Shown piece after piece: positions 8,861 to 16,603 of a stretch of 64,000 bases of DNA. The DNA is taken from contig NZ_FWZU01000005.1 of assembly GCF_900177375.1 (NCBI RefSeq), forward strand, positions 124,001 to 188,000, written 5' to 3'. Under the pieces are notes generated by a model, which worked only from the letters and a program-made list of their open reading frames with translations, was not told where the DNA came from and ran no database searches. The translations under genes were made by a program, and so were the position numbers. The first letter of the stretch is position 1; each line of letters begins with the position of its first letter. The DNA comes from Desulfovibrio gilichinskyi (GTDB taxonomy: Bacteria; Desulfobacterota; Desulfovibrionia; Desulfovibrionales; Desulfovibrionaceae).

Positions 8861-10561
8861 TTAGTTCTTGCCATTTACAAGAACAGGTTGTTTGTTCTCA
8901 ATTCTATAAACTTTGTCACAACGTTCAATTGTGCTTAATCTATGCGCTATAATCAGTAATGTTCTATCTCCGCTAAGATCATAAATTTTATCCATAATGC
9001 GGCCTTCTGTTTCATTGTCCAAAGCGGAAGTCGCTTCGTCCAGAACTAAAAGCTTAGGATTGCCATACAGTGCTCGTGCAATGGCAATACGTTGTTTCTG
9101 CCCGCCAGAAAGCAGTATTCCACCATCTCCGACAATCGTCTCAAGACCTTCTTTTGTATTTAGAAAATCTAGAATATCCGCTTGAGCTAAAGCTTCTTTG
9201 ACTTTGTCAGTATTCATGGGACGTCCGAAGGCTACGTTTTCAGCGACAGTTGCATCAAAAAGGTAAATATTTTGCGGGATATATCCTATGTATGAACGCC
9301 ATGATTTTAAATTTTCTGAGCTTAAGCGTATATCATCAATTAAAATATTTCCGGAATATTCAGAATACATTCCGATGATGACATCAGCTAAAGTCGATTT
9401 ACCAGAACCGCTGTCTCCGATAAGCGCAACCTTATCACCGGGGGTGATAGTGATGTTTACTTTTTCAAGGACAGAAGTTGCATCATCGTAGCCGAAACTG
9501 ACATTCTCAAGTTTTACAGATTTGTTGAAAGTTAGAGGAAGTTCTCCTAACGGATGTGTTTGAATTGTAAAGTCTTCATGAACAATATCAAGGGTCTTTT
9601 TATAGTACATGATGTTGTTGTAGCTTGAAACTATACGATTTACAGAAGGAAGAAGTCTGTAAAGTGCAAGCGCGTACATTGTTACAATCGGCAAAACGGT
9701 TGTTACATTATTTGAGGTATAGACAACATAAACAACAATACTTATCAGTGTGGAAAAACCGATAGTCTCAAGTGAGTACTTTGGGACATTAGAGAGTGCT
9801 GCAGTTACAATATTAGCCCAGACAAAACCTTTGCTGGACTTCAAAAAATTATTAAGGGTCATTTGTTCGCTGGACATGAGTTTGATGATTTTCATATTCC
9901 CGAAAGATTCTCCCGCAATCCTGAAATATTTTTCTTGAAAATCAACTCTCTTACGTCCTTGTCTGGTGATTGTTTTAGTTATAGTTTTGATTAAAATTAA
10001 AACCATAACCCCTAAAAAGGCAGTAAGAGCAATGGTTATTTTGATATCAACAGCAAGAAGTATCCCGTATAGAAAGATAAGAACAAAAAATTCTGAGCAG
10101 AGTAATAGTATTGCCATGAACATATTGCCCATATTCTGTGTTTCAGAAACTAAGGCTTTTGAGAGATTTGCAGAGTTCATTCCGACAAAACGTTGATAAC
10201 TCATAAACAGGTAGTTACTGAATAGCCTTTTAGCTATTGCATGAGCTCTACCTTGTGAAAATCTATTCATTAAATACATTGAGAGAATGTTAACAAAGCT
10301 TTTGAATATGAAAAAAGCAATGAACGATAGCCCAAATGTAACCACAAAATCCTTAGCCGACTGAAATCCTAGGAATGTATAGATATAATGATAGTATTTA
10401 TTGGTCGCGATCAAGGTTGGGTCACTGGCTACGGCAATAAAAGGCATGACCGCAGAAATACCGATAGTTTCAATACATGAAACAAAAACAGTAAACAGCA
10501 TCAGCAAAATAAAACTTTTGCGATCTTTGGGTGAAAGAATTTTTAACAGTTTTTTGATCAT
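8861..10561 (-). CDS. pglK: ABC transporter, lipid-linked oligosaccharide flippase (PglK-like)
   Basis: A 566-aa half-transporter with an N-terminal six-helix membrane domain (about residues 15-320) and a C-terminal nucleotide-binding domain: Walker A GDSGSGKST, signature LSGGQKQR, Walker B LLVLDEATSALD and the H-loop IIAHRLST. The N-terminus (CIETIGISAVMPFIAVASDP) resembles Campylobacter PglK/WlaB, which flips undecaprenyl-diphosphate oligosaccharides across the inner membrane. MsbA-type lipid export is the alternative. The pgl-type sugar genes at 25-30 kb make the flippase reading attractive. It begins three bases after the upstream epimerase gene. Confidence 0.82.
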   Translation of the reverse strand: MIKKLLKILSPKDRKSFILLMLFTVFVSCIETIGISAVMPFIAVASDPTLIATNKYYHYIYTFLGFQSAKDFVVTFGLSFIAFFIFKSFVNILSMYLMNRFSQGRAHAIAKRLFSNYLFMSYQRFVGMNSANLSKALVSETQNMGNMFMAILLLCSEFFVLIFLYGILLAVDIKITIALTAFLGVMVLILIKTITKTITRQGRKRVDFQEKYFRIAGESFGNMKIIKLMSSEQMTLNNFLKSSKGFVWANIVTAALSNVPKYSLETIGFSTLISIVVYVVYTSNNVTTVLPIVTMYALALYRLLPSVNRIVSSYNNIMYYKKTLDIVHEDFTIQTHPLGELPLTFNKSVKLENVSFGYDDATSVLEKVNITITPGDKVALIGDSGSGKSTLADVIIGMYSEYSGNILIDDIRLSSENLKSWRSYIGYIPQNIYLFDATVAENVAFGRPMNTDKVKEALAQADILDFLNTKEGLETIVGDGGILLSGGQKQRIAIARALYGNPKLLVLDEATSALDNETEGRIMDKIYDLSGDRTLLIIAHRLSTIERCDKVYRIENKQPVLVNGKN

Positions 10562-10564
10562 TTT

Positions 10565-11524
10565 CTAATCTTCAAATTCATAGTCATTCATATACCAATC
10601 AACAGTAGTTTTAAGGCCAATTTCCAATGGAACTTCAGGGATATACTTAAGTACCTTGGTAGACTTTGAAATATCTGAAAGGCGGTCTTTTACAGCGTCC
10701 CAGTTGCGTCTTTCTATGAAAACGATTTCTGAGGAAGAGTTTGTATATTCAATGATCAACTTAGCGAGATCTATGATTTTAGTAGGCTTTCCGGTCCCGC
10801 CGTTGAAAATATCTCCGTCTGTAACTTCAGATGTTGCTGCTAAAGTAAGAAGCTGAGCGGTGTTTCCGACAAAGGTGAAGTCTCTGGTTTCAGCTCCGTC
10901 ACCGGTGATGTTAAGAGGTTCACCTTTCATTGCGCGGATAATAAAATTAGGGATGACGTTACGGTATGCACCATGCGGCTCATATGGTCCGTATGTATTG
11001 AAAACTCTGATAGATACGCTGGGAATAGCGTACATTGAAGCGTAATATTTAACATACAGCTCAGCCGTATATTTGTTGATGGCATAAGGAGTTTCATGCG
11101 GGTAAATGTAATCTTCCTCGCGCATAATCGCGGCGTTGCCGTATACGCATGATGAAGAAGTATATACGAACTTTTTCAGTCCTTTGTTATCTTTGCAGAT
11201 TTCAAGGAGATTCATAGTCCCGATGATATTGGCCTGAACATCTTTGAATGGATGATCCACCGAGTTTTGATTAGCAAAATGTGCTGCCAGATGAAAAACG
11301 TAATCCGGTTTGAACTCGTGCATAATTGAGCGATAGGATTCAATTTCACCAATGTCGCAATTATGAAAAATAATGCGCTTATCATTTGGAAGATAATTCT
11401 TATATCCTGAGGAAAGGTTATCGAGAACAAGAACCTGTCCCACTCCGCCGTCAAGCAGTCGTTCGATCAAATTCAGGCCGATTGCTCCGGCTCCGCCGGT
11501 TACAAGAATTTTGGCATTATTCAT
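10565..11524 (-). CDS. NAD-dependent sugar epimerase/dehydratase (extended SDR)
   Basis: A 319-aa extended SDR with GGAGAIGLNL (NAD-binding glycine motif), the catalytic SSSCVYG and Y-x3-K (YAINK), and IRVFNTYGP. This pattern fits UDP-glucose/GlcNAc 4-epimerases and related dehydratases; residue-level specificity cannot be set by eye. Its start overlaps the end of the preceding GT4 gene by eight bases. It probably supplies a nucleotide sugar for the glycan built by the neighbouring transferases. Confidence 0.82.
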   Translation of the reverse strand: MNNAKILVTGGAGAIGLNLIERLLDGGVGQVLVLDNLSSGYKNYLPNDKRIIFHNCDIGEIESYRSIMHEFKPDYVFHLAAHFANQNSVDHPFKDVQANIIGTMNLLEICKDNKGLKKFVYTSSSCVYGNAAIMREEDYIYPHETPYAINKYTAELYVKYYASMYAIPSVSIRVFNTYGPYEPHGAYRNVIPNFIIRAMKGEPLNITGDGAETRDFTFVGNTAQLLTLAATSEVTDGDIFNGGTGKPTKIIDLAKLIIEYTNSSSEIVFIERRNWDAVKDRLSDISKSTKVLKYIPEVPLEIGLKTTVDWYMNDYEFED

Positions 11525-12695
11525 CTATTAAAGCCTCTCGAATGTTTTCGTAGTTATTATTCATGTTGTAGAAATCTTTGCTACCCTTTTTGAGGGTTGA
11601 GCTGTCTGTGCTTTCAAAACGCTTCAGCAGGGCGACTATTGCCTGAACATCAGAACTGTCTGCAACGAGCAAATCGTTTTGAATTTTTCTGATTATATCA
11701 GTTGTTGTGGATGAAAGCGGCGTAAGCGCCGCAACAGGCTTTCCTGCTCCGATATAGTCCGCAAGTTTCGATGGGAAAAATGGTGAATTATGCAGTGGTG
11801 CATCGATTACCAGCAGAATATCTGCATCAGAAAGCACCTGAATTGATTTCAAATAAGGAATCGGGTCAAAAATTTTGATCATATCTGGACATTTTTCTTG
11901 TGCCATTTTGCGTTCGTCATCTTTCATGCGCCCGTAGAAATGGAATTCCAGATTTTCAGGCTTAACCTGATCAATTGCTTCTATAAGCGGAATGACTGAG
12001 CGTAGCCCGTAAATATTGCCGGTATGAGCAACTATTTTCTTATCACCGTCAGATTCTTTCGGTCTGTAAAGCTCTGGATCAAATACATGGGGCAAAACTC
12101 TGATTTTTGTATTGTCAGCCTTAAGCCCGTTAACAAACAAATCCCGCGTTTTTTCAGAAGTGACGGTGATAATATCACATTTTGAAATAATTCCAGACTC
12201 AAGACCTTTATTAATATTCTTCTGGAATCCTGTTCTGTAAGAGATGTAAGGATTGAGTGTCCATGGATCGGAAAAATGAGCTGTCCAGTGGATAGCTGGA
12301 ATAGCTTTTTTAACTTCGAACCCGGCCAGATGGTTAACCAGAGGAGTTGAGTGGGTGTAAATATTCTTAATCTTAAATTCTGAAATAAGATTAAGCGCAG
12401 CTTTTACTGTAGGGAATTTCCACCAGAGTTTACGGTCGGTAATTTCAAGTCCGCCGCAAATGTAGTGCAATGCCTTTTCAAAAGGGAGTTTTTTAACCCT
12501 GTGAATGCTCAGATTTTCATGGTCACGGATGAGTGCTGGATCAAGAAATTCAAAGTCTGGCTTATCACAGGATGTCAGTACATGAACCTTGTGACCTTCT
12601 TGCGCTAAGGCTATAGCTCTGCGTTGAACCTGAATTGACTCAGGAGACAGAATGGGAGGAAAGTCATATGCTATGAAAAGTATGGGCTTTTTCAT
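11517..12695 (-). CDS. Family 4 glycosyltransferase (GT-B fold)
   Basis: A 392-aa GT4-type protein. The N-terminal domain has FIAYDFPPILSPESIQ, typical of GT4 acceptor-binding loops, and the C-terminal domain shows VAHTGNIYGLRSVIPLIEA and a late nucleotide-sugar site (FFPSKLADYIGAGKPVAAL, about residues 318-336). Cytoplasmic; donor and acceptor unknown. The ATG overlaps the stop of the next upstream GT4 gene by four bases, so two GT4 enzymes are produced in tandem. Confidence 0.85.
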   Translation of the reverse strand: MKKPILFIAYDFPPILSPESIQVQRRAIALAQEGHKVHVLTSCDKPDFEFLDPALIRDHENLSIHRVKKLPFEKALHYICGGLEITDRKLWWKFPTVKAALNLISEFKIKNIYTHSTPLVNHLAGFEVKKAIPAIHWTAHFSDPWTLNPYISYRTGFQKNINKGLESGIISKCDIITVTSEKTRDLFVNGLKADNTKIRVLPHVFDPELYRPKESDGDKKIVAHTGNIYGLRSVIPLIEAIDQVKPENLEFHFYGRMKDDERKMAQEKCPDMIKIFDPIPYLKSIQVLSDADILLVIDAPLHNSPFFPSKLADYIGAGKPVAALTPLSSTTTDIIRKIQNDLLVADSSDVQAIVALLKRFESTDSSTLKKGSKDFYNMNNNYENIREALIDE

Positions 12696-13966
12696 GAATT
12701 TATTAACGTCCTGTGGATTTCTGCAAAAACTGATTCCGCATGACTTGGTTCCCAGTGAGAATCTGCATATTGCGCGGCCATCTCACCAAATTTTCCCCGA
12801 TTATTTTCATCTGAGAAGAAGTCAATCCCTTTGCTGTATCCTTCAGGTGAATCGTCAACCAGCATTGCCCATCCGTCTTTATATTCTGGAACAGCTTTTC
12901 CTTTTCGTTTGTTGACCAGAACAGGTAGTCCACAGAGTGAAGCCTCAAGTACAGTTTTCGGGAGCTCACTGTACTGTGAATGCCCAGCGAAAAGGTCATA
13001 TGTATGCAGTGTGCGGCAAAGCTCATCATTTGTAAGAGCTGGAATAAACCTAACTTTATCAGAAAGTCCGAGAGCTGAAGATAATGCTTTCATTTCTTCT
13101 GCTTTTACTCCATCGCCGATAACGGTCAACTCGGCATTTTTCCCATGCATCCCTTTAAGGAGATTTTCTGGATTTTTGGCGGGAATAAGTCTGCCGATAT
13201 ATAAAATTTGCAGAGGTCCGGTTGATTCATAACTTTGCTTGCGTGAAAGAGCCGCATTGTTAATTACATTGTACGCTGTAATAGGGGCGGTAACTCCGCG
13301 TTTACGTGCGTAATCAACAATGGAGCCGTAGACACAACTTACTCTGTCCGCAGATTTTAGAGTGTAGCTTTCAAGGGCTTTTGAAAGTTGATAGAAAACT
13401 TGGGTTTTAAATCCGACTTCTTTTCTCGCTCTCGTTGCATCCGGTTGCGTGTGCAGTGATACAAATAGAGGAATATTTAGTTCTTCGTGAATTCTGGCCC
13501 CGAGATAGCCGTTAAGAAAGTTGCCGTAACAGCGGATAAGCTGAGGATTAATATCCCGTGCTAGAGCAATCCCTTGCTTAGACCAGTGTTTGAGTAGGCA
13601 GGGTCTCCAAAGCGTTTTCGCCAGAAGTGACATTCCGGAAGGAATATTATGCAATGTTAATTTTGCATCTCCGACAGTTCTTTGCAGTGGGCTAATTTCA
13701 GGTTTGTCGTCATTGGTCATCAGAATATGCACATGCTTGAAGATGCCGCCTGGATTATAGTAGCGGTCAATTAATTCGCCCTTTTTAATGAGATGTGAGA
13801 GGCGATCAGTTATTATGACAAGCAGTGTTTCTTGCATAAGAGATTGGTGGATTATATTCCAATATTCTTTTTGGTTTTTCCACTCATAATGTATTCCTGT
13901 TTTGAGAAACTCAATACCGCCTGCTTCAAGAGCCGCGGCTTCATGGGAGAAAATTTGTAGTATCAA
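12692..13966 (-). CDS. Family 4 glycosyltransferase with uncertain start
   Basis: GT4 glycosyltransferase; the 424-aa reading opens with TTG at 13966. The C-terminal domain has LQILYIGRLIPAKNPENLLKG (about residues 255-275 in this numbering) and the donor-binding E-x7-E region (SELPKTVLEASLCGLPVLV). The first 43 residues are not like the family; an ATG at 13837 (residue 44, MQETLLVIITDRLS) gives a start that looks like relatives, but neither start has a good ribosome-binding site. The gene follows a hairpin at 14000-14039, so it may have its own promoter or be expressed by readthrough. Confidence 0.8.
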   Translation of the reverse strand: MILQIFSHEAAALEAGGIEFLKTGIHYEWKNQKEYWNIIHQSLMQETLLVIITDRLSHLIKKGELIDRYYNPGGIFKHVHILMTNDDKPEISPLQRTVGDAKLTLHNIPSGMSLLAKTLWRPCLLKHWSKQGIALARDINPQLIRCYGNFLNGYLGARIHEELNIPLFVSLHTQPDATRARKEVGFKTQVFYQLSKALESYTLKSADRVSCVYGSIVDYARKRGVTAPITAYNVINNAALSRKQSYESTGPLQILYIGRLIPAKNPENLLKGMHGKNAELTVIGDGVKAEEMKALSSALGLSDKVRFIPALTNDELCRTLHTYDLFAGHSQYSELPKTVLEASLCGLPVLVNKRKGKAVPEYKDGWAMLVDDSPEGYSKGIDFFSDENNRGKFGEMAAQYADSHWEPSHAESVFAEIHRTLINS

Positions 13967-13999
13967 ACCAGATAAATAAAATTAATAAACCACAAATGA

Positions 14000-14039
14000 G
14001 ACTCCCAATATGGTAAAACCCATAATGGGAGTCTTTTTT
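14000..14039 (+). terminator. Strong hairpin with plus-strand U-tract between aminotransferase and GT4 genes
   Basis: An eight-base-pair outer stem (14000-14007 with 14026-14033), one A-A mismatch, then five more pairs, closing a short loop, followed on the plus strand by six T (14034-14039). As a classical intrinsic terminator it would stop plus-strand transcripts, although both flanking genes are on the minus strand. On the minus strand the hairpin is followed only by TCATTTG, so termination there would be partial at best. Confidence 0.65.
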
Positions 14040-14047
14040 CAGTATAT

Positions 14048-15205
14048 TTAAGCGTTTCTAATAATGTCAGCGATGAATTCCTGCTGTTCTCTTTCGAGAT
14101 ATGGATGCATTGGAATAGCAAAGATGCGGCTTGCAGCATCTTCACTGATAGGACAATCACCTGCTTGGTAACCGAGGTCTTTAAACGCTGTCTGCAAGTG
14201 GAGCGGGATTGGGTAATATACAGGAGAAGCAATACCCTTATCTTTCAGTGCTGTCTGAATTCTTTCGCGGTGTGCGCCGTCTTTTGCAAGAGAACAGTAC
14301 TGTGCCCATACAGAGCGATCGCCTTCAGGCGTGCTCGGCGGAGTGAGTCCGTCTATATCTGTTAAAAGTTCTGCATAAGTGGCTGCAACTTTATCGCGTA
14401 GTTCCACTTCTTCAGGGAAAATATCAAACTTCGCCTGTAGTATAGCGGCTTGAAGACTATCCAGTCTGCCGTTAATGCCGAGGCGGACGTTATCATATCT
14501 GTCCGGTCCCTGACCGTGTACACGGTGAGAGCGTAGACGCTCGATCAGCTCATCATCATCAGTGAAGCACATGCCACCATCTCCGTAACAACCGAGAGGT
14601 TTGGCCGGGAAGAAGGATGTGCAGGTAATGTCACCGAATGAACAGGATTTTCTGCCTTTATTCTCTCCGCCGAAGCTTTGAGCAGCATCTTCAACTAAGA
14701 ACAGGCCATGTTTATCCGCAATGGATTTGATTGCGTCGTAGTCGGCAGGCAATCCGAAGAGACCTACGGTGATAATACCTTTAGCAGTTAGTCTATCAAC
14801 TTTAGGAAGAGGGTAACCGTTGTCACTGCCTTTGAGTGCTTCGATTGTTTTTTCGAGTTTTTCAGGGTCAATGTTAAAAGTTACGGGATCAATATCCACA
14901 TATACAGGAGTTGCGCCCATAAGTGCGATTGCTTCAGCTGTTGCAAAAAAAGTGAAAGGAGTGGTGAAAACAGCATCCCCAGGTTTAACATCAAGTGCCA
15001 TCAGCGCAAGCACCAAAGCATCTGTGCCGGAGGCGCAACCTAGAGCGTGTTTTGTTCCGCAGTATTCAGCAAGCCTTTTTTCAAGAGCAGGTATTTCAGG
15101 GCCCATGACATAGGCTCCGTGAGCCAAAACTGCGTCCATATTGTTGCGGACCTGTTCTTCAATGCGTGTGAACTGATTTTTAAGATCAATAAAAGGGATA
15201 TTCAT
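14048..15205 (-). CDS. DegT-family sugar aminotransferase (WbpE-like)
   Basis: A 385-aa PLP enzyme that closely resembles WbpE-type UDP-3-oxo-GlcNAcA 3-aminotransferases: MNIPFIDLKNQ start, GCASGTDALVLAL (phosphate cup), VEDAAQSFGG, and the PLP lysine in SFFPAKPLGCYGDGG (about residues 189-203). Such enzymes make 2,3-diamino-uronic acids for O-antigens. The dehydrogenase (WbpA) and oxidase (WbpB) partners are not in the window, so the exact 3-keto substrate is uncertain. It is the first biosynthetic gene after the regulator, 41 bp downstream of it. Confidence 0.88.
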   Translation of the reverse strand: MNIPFIDLKNQFTRIEEQVRNNMDAVLAHGAYVMGPEIPALEKRLAEYCGTKHALGCASGTDALVLALMALDVKPGDAVFTTPFTFFATAEAIALMGATPVYVDIDPVTFNIDPEKLEKTIEALKGSDNGYPLPKVDRLTAKGIITVGLFGLPADYDAIKSIADKHGLFLVEDAAQSFGGENKGRKSCSFGDITCTSFFPAKPLGCYGDGGMCFTDDDELIERLRSHRVHGQGPDRYDNVRLGINGRLDSLQAAILQAKFDIFPEEVELRDKVAATYAELLTDIDGLTPPSTPEGDRSVWAQYCSLAKDGAHRERIQTALKDKGIASPVYYPIPLHLQTAFKDLGYQAGDCPISEDAASRIFAIPMHPYLEREQQEFIADIIRNA

Positions 15206-15246
15206 GAGATTATTTCTCCGTTTTTAAATCGATTCTTTAATAAATA

Positions 15247-15774
15247 TTAGACGATCTTCCAATTTGGTCGTTTCAAATAAATATTACTTGTTTTTGAGAA
15301 TTCTTCTGTTCCGAGGATCATAAATCTGATTTTGCGCTGAATAGCTTCTTCCGCTTTGGCGCAAAGGTCTACGATCCTGTCTGAATCAATGTCGTCTCCG
15401 ATTATGAGGACATCAATCAGGCCGGAATCAATTCCTTTGGCGTAGTCGTCAAGGACATACACAGAATCAACATCCCCGATAGTGGAGAGAATATATTCGA
15501 GGATTTGGTCGATTCCGATATATTTACGGACGATTGAACTGATTTCTGGAAAGAAGGGGTGAGAGGAGTTGGCGTTGTAGAATATGTAACGCCCTTCTTT
15601 TTTCTTGTTCAGGTATCCGGCGTCACTTAAGCCGTCCAGTTCTTCCTTCATTGCGTTGGGAGAAACATCAAACTCTGCTGCCAGTTCTCTTAAATAGGAG
15701 GATACTCCAGGATTAAGGAAAAGCTTAAGCAGAAGTTTGATTCTGGTTTTTGATGTAAATAGTTCCTTTAACAT
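15247..15774 (-). CDS. Winged-helix regulator with nucleotidyltransferase-like C-terminal domain
   Basis: A 175-aa protein with an ArsR/MarR-like winged helix at residues 1-75 (helix-turn-helix around SSYLRELAAEFDVSPNAMKEEL; wing KKKEGRYIFYNAN). The rest (about 100-165) resembles a minimal pol-beta nucleotidyltransferase fold (VLDDYAKGIDSGLIDVLIIGDD) without a full catalytic G-S...D-x-D triad. Proteins of this architecture head polysaccharide clusters in several phyla. It is the first gene of the minus-strand glycan operon and probably controls it. A good -35/-10 pair lies directly upstream and leaves almost no leader. Confidence 0.8.
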   Translation of the reverse strand: MLKELFTSKTRIKLLLKLFLNPGVSSYLRELAAEFDVSPNAMKEELDGLSDAGYLNKKKEGRYIFYNANSSHPFFPEISSIVRKYIGIDQILEYILSTIGDVDSVYVLDDYAKGIDSGLIDVLIIGDDIDSDRIVDLCAKAEEAIQRKIRFMILGTEEFSKTSNIYLKRPNWKIV

Positions 15775-15783
15775 GATGCTAGT

Positions 15784-15812
15784 TTGTTAGGTTATTCTGA
15801 ACGAACTGTCAA
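15784..15812 (-). promoter_or_regulatory. Putative sigma70-type promoter of the glycan operon
   Basis: On the minus strand a perfect -35 TTGACA (15807-15812) is separated by 17 bases from TAACAA (15784-15789). The -10 is only ten bases from the ATG at 15774, so a transcript starting at the usual distance would have a leader of about three bases. No Shine-Dalgarno is visible, consistent with a leaderless message. The -10 is a weak match, so this is a prediction. Confidence 0.45.
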
Positions 15813-15825
15813 CTGAGGCAATGGC

Positions 15826-15849
15826 TTAAAATTAATGCGACAATTTAAT
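15826..15849 (+). repeat. Left copy of a 24-bp imperfect direct repeat framing the accessory island
   Basis: Matches 21644-21667 at 22 of 24 positions in the same orientation (begins TTAAAATTAATGC). The right copy covers the last codons, stop and first bases after the SGNH-ankyrin gene. The left copy therefore marks a second, broken copy of that gene end. Confidence 0.7.
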
Positions 15850-15888
15850 TGTGTTCTTCATCATTAATATTGGGATCCTCGAATTAAG
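15832..15888 (-). pseudogene. 3' tail of a diverged copy of the SGNH-ankyrin gene
   Basis: Reading the minus strand from 15888 gives eighteen codons and a stop. Compared with the last eighteen residues of the gene at 21650-23551 (LNYLIPLLGQHDAIKLLH), nine are identical and most others conservative (LNSRIPILMMKNTIKLSH). The stop and following six bases also match. The rest of the gene is missing, replaced by transposase debris. This suggests that a paralogue or an earlier allele once stood here. Confidence 0.6.
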
Positions 15889-16265
15889 TCACAAACAATT
15901 TTTCTGACAGTATATTTCAAATTCAGTAATGACATACAGCCATTGCTGGAATGACGTCTTCTGCGATTGTAGTAGGCCTCAATAATTTGGAAAAAGGATT
16001 CGGCAACTGCAGTTACTCCTCCAAGTCATACTTTTTGATGCAGCCATATTTTTTCATAGATCTCGTGTACGGCGAACTTTGCTGAATCGGTCTTCAGCTT
16101 GCAACTTTGCCGTAATAATAGGGCTGCCCCACAATCTCGTAATAATTCACGGCGCCATCAATAAAAGAGCTTACGAGAAATAACGAGGCTCTCAGCAACT
16201 CCGGAATGTATGCGATCCGGCTCTTCACTCCAAAAAACTGCATTACGTTTGAATTCTATGTCAGA
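15888..16265 (-). pseudogene. Decayed IS3-family element (OrfA head joined to OrfB tail)
   Basis: The minus-strand frame from 16265 reads like an IS3-family OrfA helix-turn-helix (IEFKRNAVFWSEEPDR, then VAESLVISRKLFY, one TGA, WRRELLRD). After an internal deletion, about 16060-15996 shows pieces of the OrfB core with frameshifts (KKYGCIK, SMT, W...AVAESFF), and 15995-15889 gives the OrfB C-terminus (QIIEAYYNRRRRHSSNG). No terminal inverted repeats could be defined. It is non-functional and directly abuts the gene tail at 15832-15888. Confidence 0.75.
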
Positions 16266-16540
16266 AGTTCAACGAATACATAACTCAAGATTTTTCTTCA
16301 ACTCTCTAAATAATATAATTGTGTCAACCCAAAAGAAATTGCTCATGCTTTTCTTGGATTCTTTAATTGAACTTTTGCAATCGTATTAACAACACTATTA
16401 AGTTTTGATTTTGAAATGTCGACAACTTCGAACATTGTAGCAGGATCAAACAGCCCTATAGAGAACGAAGGTGTGATCACGTTCCTGACGACCAAATAAG
16501 CTTAAGCATCAACGGACACACTTGCTTAAGTAAATCTTAC
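16266..16540. other. Non-coding stretch left of the gtr-like genes
   Basis: No intact gene. A 52-codon minus-strand open frame (16343-16501, containing FSIGLFDPATMFEVVD) looks like a protein fragment but could not be assigned; it is closed by stops at both ends and has no start signal. At the right end, an eight-base inverted repeat (16501-16508 with 16523-16530, CTTAAGCA/TGCTTAAG) and two direct repeats (16520-16533 and 16539-16551, ACTTG(C)TTAAGTAA) sit just before the promoter of the gtrB-like gene. Confidence 0.4.
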
Positions 16541-16568
16541 TTGTTAAGTAATCTGTGAGTGTTATCAT
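16541..16568 (+). promoter_or_regulatory. Putative promoter of the gtrB-like operon
   Basis: TTGTTA (16541-16546), a 16-base spacer, then TATCAT (16563-16568; five of six match to consensus). It lies 36 bases upstream of the TTG start at 16604. The -35 overlaps the second copy of a direct repeat, so a repressor or activator acting there would affect polymerase binding. Confidence 0.45.
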
Positions 16569-16603
16569 ATAAATTTTTTTAGAAATATTATGAGGGTTTT
16601 AGT

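Noticed and set aside
13963-14232. Minus-strand open frame of 89 codons
   Set aside because: Out-of-frame shadow of the WbpE-like aminotransferase gene.
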